Source: Planctomycetia bacterium (GTDB taxonomy: Bacteria; Planctomycetota; UBA11346). From it: DNA of 5,864 nt. This document shows, piece by piece, positions 1 through 5,864 of the stretch (position 1 is the stretch's first letter; every line of letters starts with the position of its first letter). The stretch covers positions 1-5,864 of the forward strand of contig SYDV01000061.1 of assembly GCA_005801395.1 (NCBI GenBank), given 5' to 3'. The notes beneath the pieces were generated by a model. The model saw only the letters and a list, made by a program, of their open reading frames with translations, had not been told where the DNA came from and did no database searches. Position numbers and translations under genes: made by a program.

Positions 1-143
1 CTGGCTTCTCTTTCTCCTCCGGTGCTCCGGTCCTCCATGTTAATGGATTATTCCGGCTGAGATGACTCGGAATTGGTATCAAGGCAAATGTATGAAGAAC
101 GCATTGTTCCAAAAAAAACTGTTCGAAATTGAACTAACAAAAA
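1..143. other. left-edge stretch with no assignable gene
   Basis: I see no gene here. All three plus-strand frames entering from the left edge close early, at about positions 42-65, and the fragments are too short to identify. On the minus strand an ATG at 38-36 opens a frame that leaves the window after 12 codons (MEDRSTGGEREA) without a convincing ribosome-binding site. The stretch lies downstream of the rplY terminator and is probably the spacer before the next gene. Confidence 0.4.
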
Positions 144-176
144 AACAAACGGCACCGCAATGCGGTGCCGTTTGTT
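144..176 (-). terminator. Rho-independent terminator after rplY
   Basis: Positions 144-159 and 161-176 are perfect inverted repeats, a 16-bp arm pair whose GC-rich core is GGCACCGCA/TGCGGTGCC. Because only one base lies between the arms, the innermost pairs must open to form the loop. Read on the minus strand, the hairpin is followed at once by a T-rich tract (the complement of the A-run at 139-145). It begins 27 nt after the rplY stop codon. This is the classic layout of an intrinsic terminator for the prs-rplY transcript. On the plus strand the following T tract is weak, so bidirectional function is less likely. Confidence 0.9.
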
Positions 177-203
177 GATTGCCTTCAACCGTTAAGGGTT
201 GAA

Positions 204-926
204 TTACTTTTTGGCTGGAGCTTTGGCTGCAGGGGCTTTGCCAGCAGCAGCAGCGGCTTTCGGATCGGCGGCAGCGGCTTTCGGATCGGCAGCAGCGGCA
301 CCGGCGGCAGCGGCTTTCGGATCGGCGGCGGCACCAGCAGCGGCGGTTGCGGCATCGTCGGTGGCGGATTTCAGGCCGCGCGGAATAACGATACTGAGCA
401 ACAGTTGTTTGGCTGGAGTCACTAATTTCATTCCGGCTGGTAATTTAATCGCGCCGACGTTGATGGATTGTTGCAATTCAACGGTCGAGAGATCAACCGT
501 AACGCTGTCTGGAATTGCGTTTGCTTTGCAGCGCACTTGGATTTTACGAGCGCGCAATTCAAGGATGCCACCAGCTTTGATGCCTGGGCAGTTACGCGCA
601 TCGGGAACCACGGCGACTTCAACTTTGATGTCGCTCTTTTCATCGACTTCAATGAGGTCGATGTGTTTGATGCGGTCGGTCAACACGTCGGTTGCGATAG
701 CAGCGCGTAATGCGGTGACTTGTTTGCCATCCAAGTCGAGCTTGCACAAGTGCACCACGTTGGCGACTAAATGGCCAGCCGATTTTTCATCGACTTGCGC
801 GTGAGTGCTCGCTTTACCTGGACGGCTAATCGTCACAGGAACGATTCCTGATTTACGCAATTTGGTGGCGTTATGGCTACCAAGTGCGGTACGAGTATTG
901 GCTGGGTAAGTGTGAATACTGCTCAT
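204..926 (-). CDS. rplY: 50S ribosomal protein L25 (general stress protein CTC type) with Ala/Lys-rich repeat tail
   Basis: Ribosomal protein L25 binds 5S rRNA in the large subunit. This 240-residue protein is the long TL5/CTC form: an N-terminal 5S rRNA-binding domain (about residues 1-95, with LRKSGIVP at 23-30) and a C-terminal beta domain (about 96-183), recognised by GIKAGGILE (115-123), AIPDSVTVDLS (137-147) and LPAGMKL (162-168). The usual Ala-Val-Leu-Tyr-Gly segment after the first basic motif is replaced by VTISRPG, so the N-domain is divergent. Residues 188-240 form a low-complexity tail of alanine, proline and lysine with three ADPK units (201, 213, 220) and a lysine-rich end (GKAPAAKAPAKK). 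Acidic tails are more usual in this family. The ATG start follows a CAGGAGT Shine-Dalgarno sequence at 940-934. The gene lies 21 nt after prs and ends before a strong terminator, so it is the last gene of that operon. Identity rests mainly on the C-terminal domain. Confidence 0.9.
   Translation of the reverse strand: MSSIHTYPANTRTALGSHNATKLRKSGIVPVTISRPGKASTHAQVDEKSAGHLVANVVHLCKLDLDGKQVTALRAAIATDVLTDRIKHIDLIEVDEKSDIKVEVAVVPDARNCPGIKAGGILELRARKIQVRCKANAIPDSVTVDLSTVELQQSINVGAIKLPAGMKLVTPAKQLLLSIVIPRGLKSATDDAATAAAGAAADPKAAAAGAAAADPKAAAADPKAAAAAGKAPAAKAPAKK
250..326. repeat. in-frame repeats encoding the ADPK units of the L25 tail
   Basis: The 20-mer GCAGCGGCTTTCGGATCGGC occurs three times without a mismatch, at 250-269, 271-290 and 307-326. 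The spacings are 21 and 36 nt, both multiples of three, so reading frame is kept. On the coding (minus) strand each copy encodes Ala-Asp-Pro-Lys-Ala-Ala. Identity at the DNA level, including synonymous positions, suggests recent tandem duplication or slippage rather than old conserved protein repeats. Copy number may vary between related strains. Confidence 0.85.
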
Positions 927-947
927 GACTGAGACTCCTGCTGGGCG

Positions 948-1892
948 CTAGGCGCTTTTCTGATTAGACCGTTCAACAAATAAAGAGCTGACGGACTGGT
1001 TTGTGTGAATGTTTTTAATCGCTGCACCAAGTAATGGCGCGAGGGTTAATACTTTAACGGGAAGATCGTTGAAACGACGTTTCAATGGAATGGTATCGGT
1101 AATGACTAACTCATCGAGTTGGGCGCCAGTCAAACGTTCATACGCATCACCACATAAAACGGCGTGGGTACAAACAGGAATAACACGCTTGGCGCCAAAT
1201 TGGCGAGCAGTCTTGATCGCGTTCGACATACTGCCAGCAGTGGTAATCATGTCATCAATGATAATGACTTCACTGGAACCAATGCTGCCAATAATATTCG
1301 CGACTTCAGTCGAGGCATCACCAGTGCGGCGTTTATCAATAATTGCTAACGGCACTCCCATAATTTTGGCAATGCGATCTGCTAATTTAATTGATCCGGT
1401 ATCTGGGCTGAGCACGACTGGATTACTTAAATTGAGGCCCATCAAATATTCGAGCTGGACGGGACGAGCTAATAAATGATCGACCGGAACATCAAAGAAA
1501 CCTTGAATTTGTTGCGCATGCAAGTCGACCGTCAGCACGCGGTGAATTCCCGCCGTAACCATGAGGTTCGCAACTAATTTAGCCGTAATCGGCACGCGAC
1601 CTTCATGCTTACGATCTTGGCGCGCATAACCAAAATAAGGAACCACGGCGGTGATACGTGACGCTGAGGCGCGACGTAAGGCATCGGTCATAACCAACAA
1701 TTCCATGAGGAAATCATTGGTCGTGGTTGATTGCACGACGAACACGTCCGCACCGCGAACGTCTTCCATGACTTGCACCTTCACTTCACCATCGGGGAAG
1801 CGATTGCAGTTCATGGCACCCAACGGAATCCCGACAGCGTCGGCGATAGCCTGAGCCAATGGACGATTTGCGTTACCGGAGAATATCCGCAT
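948..1892 (-). CDS. prs: ribose-phosphate pyrophosphokinase (PRPP synthetase)
   Basis: This cytosolic enzyme makes PRPP from ribose 5-phosphate and ATP, feeding purine, pyrimidine, histidine, tryptophan and NAD synthesis. At 314 residues it matches the family's usual length of about 315. Visible motifs in order are FPDGE (32-36), RQDRK (91-95, ATP contact), DLHAQQIQGFF (123-133, metal/ATP site), SPDTGS (162-167), the catalytic flexible loop with KRR at 187-189, and the PRPP-binding loop DDMITTAGS (213-221). Two oddities are seen. The loop has Thr where many bacterial enzymes have a third Asp (DDMIDTAGT). The segment VVQSTTTNDFLMELL is two residues shorter than the common QSTSPPVNDNLMELL. All core catalytic residues are present, so I expect an active enzyme. 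The ATG start is preceded by AGGG with 7-nt spacing. The gene is first in a probable prs-rplY operon, a common bacterial order. Confidence 0.97.
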   Translation of the reverse strand: MRIFSGNANRPLAQAIADAVGIPLGAMNCNRFPDGEVKVQVMEDVRGADVFVVQSTTTNDFLMELLVMTDALRRASASRITAVVPYFGYARQDRKHEGRVPITAKLVANLMVTAGIHRVLTVDLHAQQIQGFFDVPVDHLLARPVQLEYLMGLNLSNPVVLSPDTGSIKLADRIAKIMGVPLAIIDKRRTGDASTEVANIIGSIGSSEVIIIDDMITTAGSMSNAIKTARQFGAKRVIPVCTHAVLCGDAYERLTGAQLDELVITDTIPLKRRFNDLPVKVLTLAPLLGAAIKNIHTNQSVSSLFVERSNQKSA

Positions 1893-2322
1893 TGATCAAC
1901 CCTGAGCGCCCGAAATGGGCACCATAGCAAAAGGGTCGGAAGAGTATGCCGGAGCCTTCCAAGGCAAGGACCAAGGTGCCAAGTCCTGATTGGGCAATAA
2001 GCTGCGCCTGCTCATCGGCTGGCATTGAAGCAGGTAAAGACCAAAAATTTGCTGCCTAAACCCGAAAAATGCCAACCATGAGCCAGTGCTATGACGAGTG
2101 ATGCCAATTCTGTTGGGCACTAATCTTGTCCTTAAACTAAGCAAAGCGGTGCGATTCCGTCCTCTATTTTGCCATTAACCACGCGCCAAGTGTCCCAAGA
2201 AGCTTTGGTTGCCCTGGGGCGATGAGTACACATCATCCCCGACGCCTGCCCATTGCGGAGGCCTGCGCTTGTTGCGCCGGCGGACCCGATGGTGCCAACG
2301 AGCCCCGACGAGGATTACTGAA
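1893..2322. promoter_or_regulatory. divergent intergenic region between prs and pcnB
   Basis: This 430-nt stretch separates the two divergent units and must contain promoters for both, but I find no pair of -35/-10 boxes good enough to place. Open frames here (for example 2144 to 1896 on the minus strand) encode arginine/serine-rich sequence with no recognisable motif, and I treat them as noncoding. No tRNA-Gln, which sometimes precedes prs, is visible. The prs leader has small inverted repeats: GCCC/GGGC around 1908-1920 and GGCACC/GGTGCC at 1918-1923 and 1975-1980. The hexamer TGCCAA occurs four times on the plus strand, at 1977, 2070, 2102 and 2293. The copy at 2102 faces TTGGGCA at 2113-2119, giving an imperfect palindrome. 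A regulatory role is only a possibility. Confidence 0.45.
2311..2314 (+). promoter_or_regulatory. Shine-Dalgarno sequence that decides the pcnB start
   Basis: AGGA at 2311-2314 lies 8 nt before GTG 2323, the expected distance for a ribosome-binding site. The longer alternative, TTG at 2209, has no comparable site before it. It would add 38 residues rich in Arg, Trp and Cys that look like translated noncoding DNA. The GTG is therefore the better start. Confidence 0.6.
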
Positions 2323-3807
2323 GTGGAATCTGCACGCCCGAATGCTGGTGAAGCCCACCAGCGTCGTTTTGTACCCTTTAACAACCCCGAAGATCTTCCC
2401 CATCGCCTTGGGCCTGCTCCGAGCCTCATTGGCCGAGAAGACCATTCGATTTCGCGCAAAGACATCGACCGCGATTCCCTGCGCGTGCTCTACGGGCTCA
2501 AAGATCATAATTACGACGCCTATTTAGTTGGTGGTGCCGTACGTGATTTATTAATGGGCAAGACCCCTAAAGACTTTGATGTCGCTACCGATGCTCGTCC
2601 GCGCGATTTGCGTCGCCTGTTTCGCAACAGCCGTGAAGTCGGACGTCGCTTTCGCATTGTGCACGTATTCTTTGGTCAAAAAAATGTTGAATGCGCCACC
2701 CTGCGCGCAGCAGTTGAACCAAACGGCGACAATAACGGTGAGCTCTATATTGAAGACGATAATCAATGGGGCGATTTAGAGACTGATGCTTATCGACGCG
2801 ATTTTACCATCAATGCGCTGTACTATGACATTCGCGATTTTTCGTTAATCGATTACACGGGTGGCGTTCGTGATATCGCCGCGAAAATAATTCGCTGCGT
2901 TGGTGATCCACAAGTGCGCTTCCGTGAAGATCCCGTGCGGATGTTACGCGCGATTAAATTTGCTGCACGTTTTAATTTTACCTTTGATCCAGATACCGAA
3001 CGTGCGCTGCGTGAATTGCAGGGTGAAATCCTCAAGGCGAGTCGTTTCCGCGTTACCGAAGAAATTTTCCGCATTATTACGCAGGCCAATCGTACCGCTG
3101 GTTTAAAAATGCTGGTCGACTTTGGTTTTATGGGCGTTTTATATCCGGATTGGACCGTCGCTTTAGGCGAAGCAGGTATTGAACAAGTCATCGATTATTT
3201 CACCGCCATCGATAAAGCCGCCGAAGCAGAATGTTATTTTCCTTTAGAAGTTATCACGACGGGGTTATTTATTCCCTTGCTCGATAGCGTCGACGTATCG
3301 CGTGATCAATTTCATAAAGTTGCCGCCCGGGTAACGCAAGAAGTCCGCAGCGTTGGCAATCGTATGGATTTACCAAAACGCTTAGTGAACAGCGCGGTCG
3401 AAATATTACGTGGTCAATTATATTTATTGTTCTTTGCCCATATGAATAAACGTGTTCGACGTTATGTTTCGGCCCCCTTCTTTGATTTAGTGTGGCGCGT
3501 CAATCAATTGGCATTTGGTGATCTGCCAGAGTTAGCTGAAATAAACGATGTCTGGTTATCTGCACGTAAATCGCTGGGTTCAGCCATCGGTGGTACCGTC
3601 GATTCACCCGATCGCCGAGATATCTTCAGCTTCCGTGGCAAAACCGGTGGTGGTCGCCACGGTCACAGCGGACGACGCGATCGTCGTTTTGCTCGCGATG
3701 CCGTGCTCGACGAAGTTTTAGAAGGCGCAGAAGACGAAGGTTTCGATGATGAATCCATCGATCAAGAAACCGCCACCTGGGAAGACGGGGACGAAGCGGA
3801 GGGTTAA
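2323..3807 (+). CDS. pcnB: PcnB-type polynucleotide adenylyltransferase (poly(A) polymerase I)
   Basis: This class II nucleotidyltransferase adds A residues to RNA 3' ends, which in bacteria promotes decay by exonucleases. From GTG 2323 it has 494 residues, slightly longer than E. coli PcnB. Motifs in order are IGREDHSISRKDI (36-48), which matches the PcnB N-terminus and is absent from CCA-adding enzymes; LVGGAVRDLL (68-77); the catalytic aspartates in KDFD (D84, D86); LFRNSREVGRRFRIVHV (99-115); RRDFTINALYYD (158-169); and RFREDPVRMLRA (199-210), the neck region. The IGREDH and VGRRFR blocks favour PcnB over tRNA nucleotidyltransferase. The C-terminus is odd: a Gly/Arg/His-rich basic segment (about 431-459) is followed by a strongly acidic end (about 460-494), where E. 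coli PcnB ends in a purely basic tail. The gene heads the plus-strand unit, 20 nt before truA. Function is confident; the exact start is less so. Confidence 0.9.
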   Translation: MESARPNAGEAHQRRFVPFNNPEDLPHRLGPAPSLIGREDHSISRKDIDRDSLRVLYGLKDHNYDAYLVGGAVRDLLMGKTPKDFDVATDARPRDLRRLFRNSREVGRRFRIVHVFFGQKNVECATLRAAVEPNGDNNGELYIEDDNQWGDLETDAYRRDFTINALYYDIRDFSLIDYTGGVRDIAAKIIRCVGDPQVRFREDPVRMLRAIKFAARFNFTFDPDTERALRELQGEILKASRFRVTEEIFRIITQANRTAGLKMLVDFGFMGVLYPDWTVALGEAGIEQVIDYFTAIDKAAEAECYFPLEVITTGLFIPLLDSVDVSRDQFHKVAARVTQEVRSVGNRMDLPKRLVNSAVEILRGQLYLLFFAHMNKRVRRYVSAPFFDLVWRVNQLAFGDLPELAEINDVWLSARKSLGSAIGGTVDSPDRRDIFSFRGKTGGGRHGHSGRRDRRFARDAVLDEVLEGAEDEGFDDESIDQETATWEDGDEAEG

Positions 3808-3827
3808 TCCACGCATCGATTTGTCTC

Positions 3828-4613
3828 GTGCCACGATACGCCATCGAATTTGAATATGACGGCAGCGCATTTGCTGGCACGCAGGAACAACGTGGCGATA
3901 TACGCACGTTGCAAAGTGTCCTGACTGCCGCCGTCACGCAGCTTGAAGGTGCGCCAACCAAAGTTCGACTCGCCAGCCGCTTAGACGCGGGTGTCAGTGC
4001 ATACGGTTTAGTTGGTGACGTTGCGCTGAGTCGTGTGTGGGAACCTGCCACGCTGGGAATGGCATTAACCAGCTATTTACCCATGGACGTCGCAGTGCGA
4101 CGGGTGGCAGAAATGCCGGACACATGGAATGCGAAAACCGCAGCGCGATCAAAAACCTATGTCTATCGCGTTTGTCGCCGCAATATGCGACCAGTATTGG
4201 ACAGGCGTTGTTGGTGGCTGCGTCGAATCGATCACCCTCAATATTTACCGACCTTAGCCGCCCTGTTGCCTGGGGACCGTGATTTATCCGGGTTCGCCTG
4301 TTTACGGCGTGATGACTCAGATGAAGAAGACCCGCATCGCCGCGTATTAAATTGCTCTTGGCACAGCGACATGCGCATCGGTGAAGAAATTCACACTTTC
4401 ACCATCACGGGTGAAGGCTTTCTCTATAAACAAGTACGTGGAATCGTCGGTGCCATGCTGTTTGTTGCGCAAGGTCGTGCCAGTGTCGATGAATTTATTG
4501 CCACCATGGCGGCTGGACGTAGCGCGAATCGTATTGGTAATATTGCTCCGGCTGAAGGTCTTATCCTACAAGTTATTAACTACGAGCCCGCACCTGTCTG
4601 GATAACGATCTGA
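3828..4613 (+). CDS. truA: tRNA pseudouridine synthase A (TruA family)
   Basis: TruA converts uridines 38-40 of the tRNA anticodon arm to pseudouridine. The 261-residue product has the family outline: N-terminal FEYDGSAFAGTQ (8-19, usually EYDGxxFxGWQ), the catalytic block SRLDAGVSA (50-58) with nucleophile Asp53, the central AARSKTYVYRV strand, GFLYKQVRGIVGAM in the second subdomain, and APAEGLIL near the C-terminus. The catalytic block departs from the canonical GRTDAGVHA, with Leu for Thr and Ser for His, and the usual HARFSA reads WNAKTA. An acidic DDSDEED insert precedes the second half. The essential Asp and the preceding Arg are kept, so activity is likely, though target specificity could differ. 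Translation starts at GTG 3828, 20 nt after pcnB, with no clear ribosome-binding site; GGAGG at about 3798 is too far away, so coupling to pcnB translation is plausible. Confidence 0.88.
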   Translation: MPRYAIEFEYDGSAFAGTQEQRGDIRTLQSVLTAAVTQLEGAPTKVRLASRLDAGVSAYGLVGDVALSRVWEPATLGMALTSYLPMDVAVRRVAEMPDTWNAKTAARSKTYVYRVCRRNMRPVLDRRCWWLRRIDHPQYLPTLAALLPGDRDLSGFACLRRDDSDEEDPHRRVLNCSWHSDMRIGEEIHTFTITGEGFLYKQVRGIVGAMLFVAQGRASVDEFIATMAAGRSANRIGNIAPAEGLILQVINYEPAPVWITI

Positions 4614-4655
4614 GCGTTTTCCACCGCCTTGACGCAGGTCGGTCGCGGTTACGGT

Positions 4656-4675
4656 GAGTAATCACTCCTAGGAGT
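4656..4675 (+). promoter_or_regulatory. palindrome enclosing the SDR gene's ribosome-binding site
   Basis: ACTCCTAGGAGT at 4664-4675 is a perfect 12-bp palindrome that contains the Shine-Dalgarno core AGGAG, 7 nt before the ATG at 4682. Just upstream, GAGT at 4656-4659 can pair with ACTC at 4664-4667. The ACTC could therefore pair either with the upstream GAGT or with the ribosome-binding site, two mutually exclusive short stems. The stems are only 4-5 bp, so this may be chance. The sequence is seen directly; the regulatory reading is inference. Confidence 0.3.
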
Positions 4676-4681
4676 TTCGCT

Positions 4682-5473
4682 ATGTCAGCATCCAAGTCTG
4701 TCGCCAAATCCGTCGCACTCGTCACTGGTGGTTCGCGCGGAATTGGTCGCGGCATTTGTTTGTCATTAGGTCAGCTCGGCTGGCGAGTGGTGGTTAATTA
4801 TGCCGGTAATATCTCGGCAGCAGATGAATGTGTAAAAATGGTAAAAGATGCTGGTGGTGATGCGATTGCCGTGCAAGGCGACATTGGAGTTGCAGCAGAC
4901 CGGGCGCGCTTAGTGGATCAGGCATTCGCCTGGGGCGGTCGCGTTGATTTGCTGGTCAATAACGCCGGCATCGCTTCTATTGTGCGTGCGGATATTTTGG
5001 ACCAGCAAGAAGATCACTTTGATCGATTGATCGCCGTGAATCTCAAAGGACCATTTTTTCTAACCCAGGCCGTATCCAAACGCATGGCCGAGCAAAACCC
5101 AGACGACAGCGGCACACGCGGCCAAATTGTGATCGTTAGTTCGATTAGCGCCTACGCCGCCAGCACCAATCGCGGTGATTACTGCATTGCCAAGGCCGGT
5201 TTAGCCATGACGACGCAATTGTTTGCCGCTCGCTTGGCCGAATTAGGCATTCGCGTGTACGAAATTCGTCCAGGCATCATTGCCACTGACATGACTGGAC
5301 CCGTCAAAGCCAAGTACGATGCGTTGATTGCCGGCGGTTTAACCCCGATTAAACGCTGGGGCCAACCATCGGACATTGGTCGGGCCATCGCCGCTGTGGC
5401 ACGCGGTGATCTACCCTTCTCGACCGGGGAGGTGCTGAACGTGGACGGAGGCTTCCACATGCGCACGCTGTAG
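4682..5473 (+). CDS. short-chain dehydrogenase/reductase, 3-ketoacyl-ACP reductase-like (FabG-like)
   Basis: This is a classical NAD(P)-dependent oxidoreductase with a Rossmann fold, 263 residues long, slightly longer than typical FabG (about 245). The cofactor-binding motif TGGSRGIG spans residues 15-22, NNAG is at 93-96, and the catalytic tetrad is Asn120, Ser154, Tyr167 and Lys171 (the YCIAK block), with the usual 13-residue Ser-to-Tyr spacing. RPGIIATDM (about 196-204) and the ending [12 protein letters not shown] are standard for the family. No signal peptide or membrane segment is visible, so it is cytosolic. No acyl-carrier protein or other fatty acid synthesis gene lies nearby, so the true substrate is unknown and I do not assign fabG. 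The ATG has a strong TAGGAG site 7 nt upstream, lying within a palindrome. It follows truA by 68 nt and precedes the next gene by 3 nt. Confidence 0.92.
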   Translation: MSASKSVAKSVALVTGGSRGIGRGICLSLGQLGWRVVVNYAGNISAADECVKMVKDAGGDAIAVQGDIGVAADRARLVDQAFAWGGRVDLLVNNAGIASIVRADILDQQEDHFDRLIAVNLKGPFFLTQAVSKRMAEQNPDDSGTRGQIVIVSSISAYAASTNRGDYCIAKAGLAMTTQLFAARLAELGIRVYEIRPGIIATDMTGPVKAKYDALIAGGLTPIKRWGQPSDIGRAIAAVARGDLPFSTGEVLNVDGGFHMRTL

Positions 5474-5476
5474 GGC

Positions 5477-5864
5477 ATGAACGAGGTTACCCTCAGTACC
5501 TGCACCCGCTGCGGCGCCGCGATTGCCACTGATGATTTAAACGCAGGTCTAGCCGTTCGCGTCGATGGCAATCTCGTTTGTGAAATGTGTGTCGACACTT
5601 TACCGGGTGAAGCCGTCGTGCGCATTAATCGCATGCGTGCCCTTAAAGGTTTAGAGGTCACGACGTATCAAGTTACCAATCCTAAAACGCCCACGCTGCA
5701 ATTATATTCATTTACCACGGCCGCCAATGTCACGACGCATCGTCGTAAATTAGTTTCTGATGGCTTTTATGAAGCGCCAAAATTGCCGCCTCCCGGACAA
5801 CGCGCACCCTTACCACTCGAACCAAAACGGACAGTCACTGATCGAGTCGCTCCAGGGGTACGTC
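5477..5864 (+). CDS. unrecognised protein with N-terminal two-CxxC zinc-type domain (partial, runs off right edge)
   Basis: An uninterrupted frame from ATG 5477 runs 129 codons to the window edge, so the 3' end is missing. I do not recognise the protein. Near its N-terminus it has two CxxC pairs, Cys9/Cys12 and Cys35/Cys38, separated by 22 residues, the layout of a zinc ribbon or treble-clef metal site. An alpha/beta-looking segment follows (about 40-95, including RINRMRALKGLEVTTYQV), then a proline-rich, basic stretch (about 100-129, KLPPPGQRAPLPLEP) likely to be a flexible linker to something beyond the window. It begins 3 nt after the SDR stop with no well-placed ribosome-binding site (GGAGG at 5447-5451 is too distant), which suggests translational coupling to the SDR. 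Coding is supported by the long open frame and codon use like its neighbours. Zinc binding is inferred from the cysteines; no function is claimed. Confidence 0.75.
   Translation, partial: MNEVTLSTCTRCGAAIATDDLNAGLAVRVDGNLVCEMCVDTLPGEAVVRINRMRALKGLEVTTYQVTNPKTPTLQLYSFTTAANVTTHRRKLVSDGFYEAPKLPPPGQRAPLPLEPKRTVTDRVAPGVR

Noticed and set aside
1..38. Possible minus-strand gene start at ATG 38-36, or one just beyond the left edge after GGAGGAG (20-14)
   Set aside because: Only 12 codons are visible, with no known motif. The GGAGGAG would be at least 13 nt from any start outside the window, too far for a typical site.
97..109. GAAC-N5-GTTC inverted repeat resembling a LexA-type SOS box
   Set aside because: The spacing does not match the standard boxes I know, and it lies downstream of the rplY terminator with no adjacent gene start, so chance is likelier.
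199..804. Long plus-strand open frame of 201 codons opposite rplY
   Set aside because: It is antisense to a clear L25 gene; its Ala/Gly/Phe-rich repeats are the complement of the GC-rich repeat tail, and it has no family motif.
1896..2144. Minus-strand 82-codon frame just upstream of prs
   Set aside because: No recognisable motif, composition like translated noncoding DNA, and no good ribosome-binding site. I treat it as part of the prs leader.
1893..2322. tRNA gene or riboswitch upstream of prs
   Set aside because: I looked for a T-arm (GGTTCGAATCC-like) and cloverleaf pairing on both strands and found none; the inverted repeats present are only 4-6 bp.
4629..4657. TTGACG as a -35 box for a separate SDR promoter
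   Set aside because: No acceptable -10 sequence lies 15-18 nt downstream.
5179..5661. Minus-strand open frame of 160 codons over the SDR end and the next gene
   Set aside because: It is antisense to two supported coding frames, has Ser/Arg/Ala-rich low-information sequence and no ribosome-binding site I can see.

Overview
This is a bacterial chromosomal window made mostly of housekeeping genes, at moderate GC. I see no mobile element, CRISPR array, tRNA or rRNA gene. The lineage is not certain. Several protein details (a PRPP loop reading DDMITTAGS in Prs, a divergent RLDAGVSA motif in TruA, a FabG-like SDR of a type I associate with planctomycetes) make Planctomycetota or a related phylum my best guess. 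That is an inference from recalled family features, not a database result.

Layout. Positions 1-143 hold nothing I can assign. A Rho-independent terminator at 144-176 ends a minus-strand unit read from right to left as prs (PRPP synthetase, 1892 to 948) then rplY (ribosomal protein L25/CTC, 926 to 204). The two genes are 21 nt apart, so they form a likely operon, a gene order common in bacteria. A divergent intergenic region of 430 nt (1893-2322) separates this unit from a plus-strand unit. It should carry both promoters but holds no gene I can support.

The plus-strand unit contains a PcnB-type poly(A) polymerase (2323-3807), the tRNA pseudouridine synthase TruA (3828-4613), a short-chain dehydrogenase/reductase resembling 3-ketoacyl-ACP reductase (4682-5473), and the 5' part of an unrecognised two-CxxC, probably zinc-binding protein (5477 to beyond the right edge). 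Gaps are 20, 68 and 3 nt, consistent with cotranscription.

Functionally, the left unit joins nucleotide precursor supply (PRPP) to ribosome assembly (5S rRNA-binding L25). The right unit joins RNA processing (3' tailing of RNA, tRNA pseudouridylation) to an NAD(P)-dependent reductase and an uncharacterised small-domain protein. I do not see a new multi-gene system. The points most worth a second look are the lysine/alanine repeat tail on L25, the basic-then-acidic tail of the poly(A) polymerase, the unusual TruA catalytic motif, the palindrome enclosing the SDR ribosome-binding site, and the zinc-type protein placed 3 nt after the SDR.
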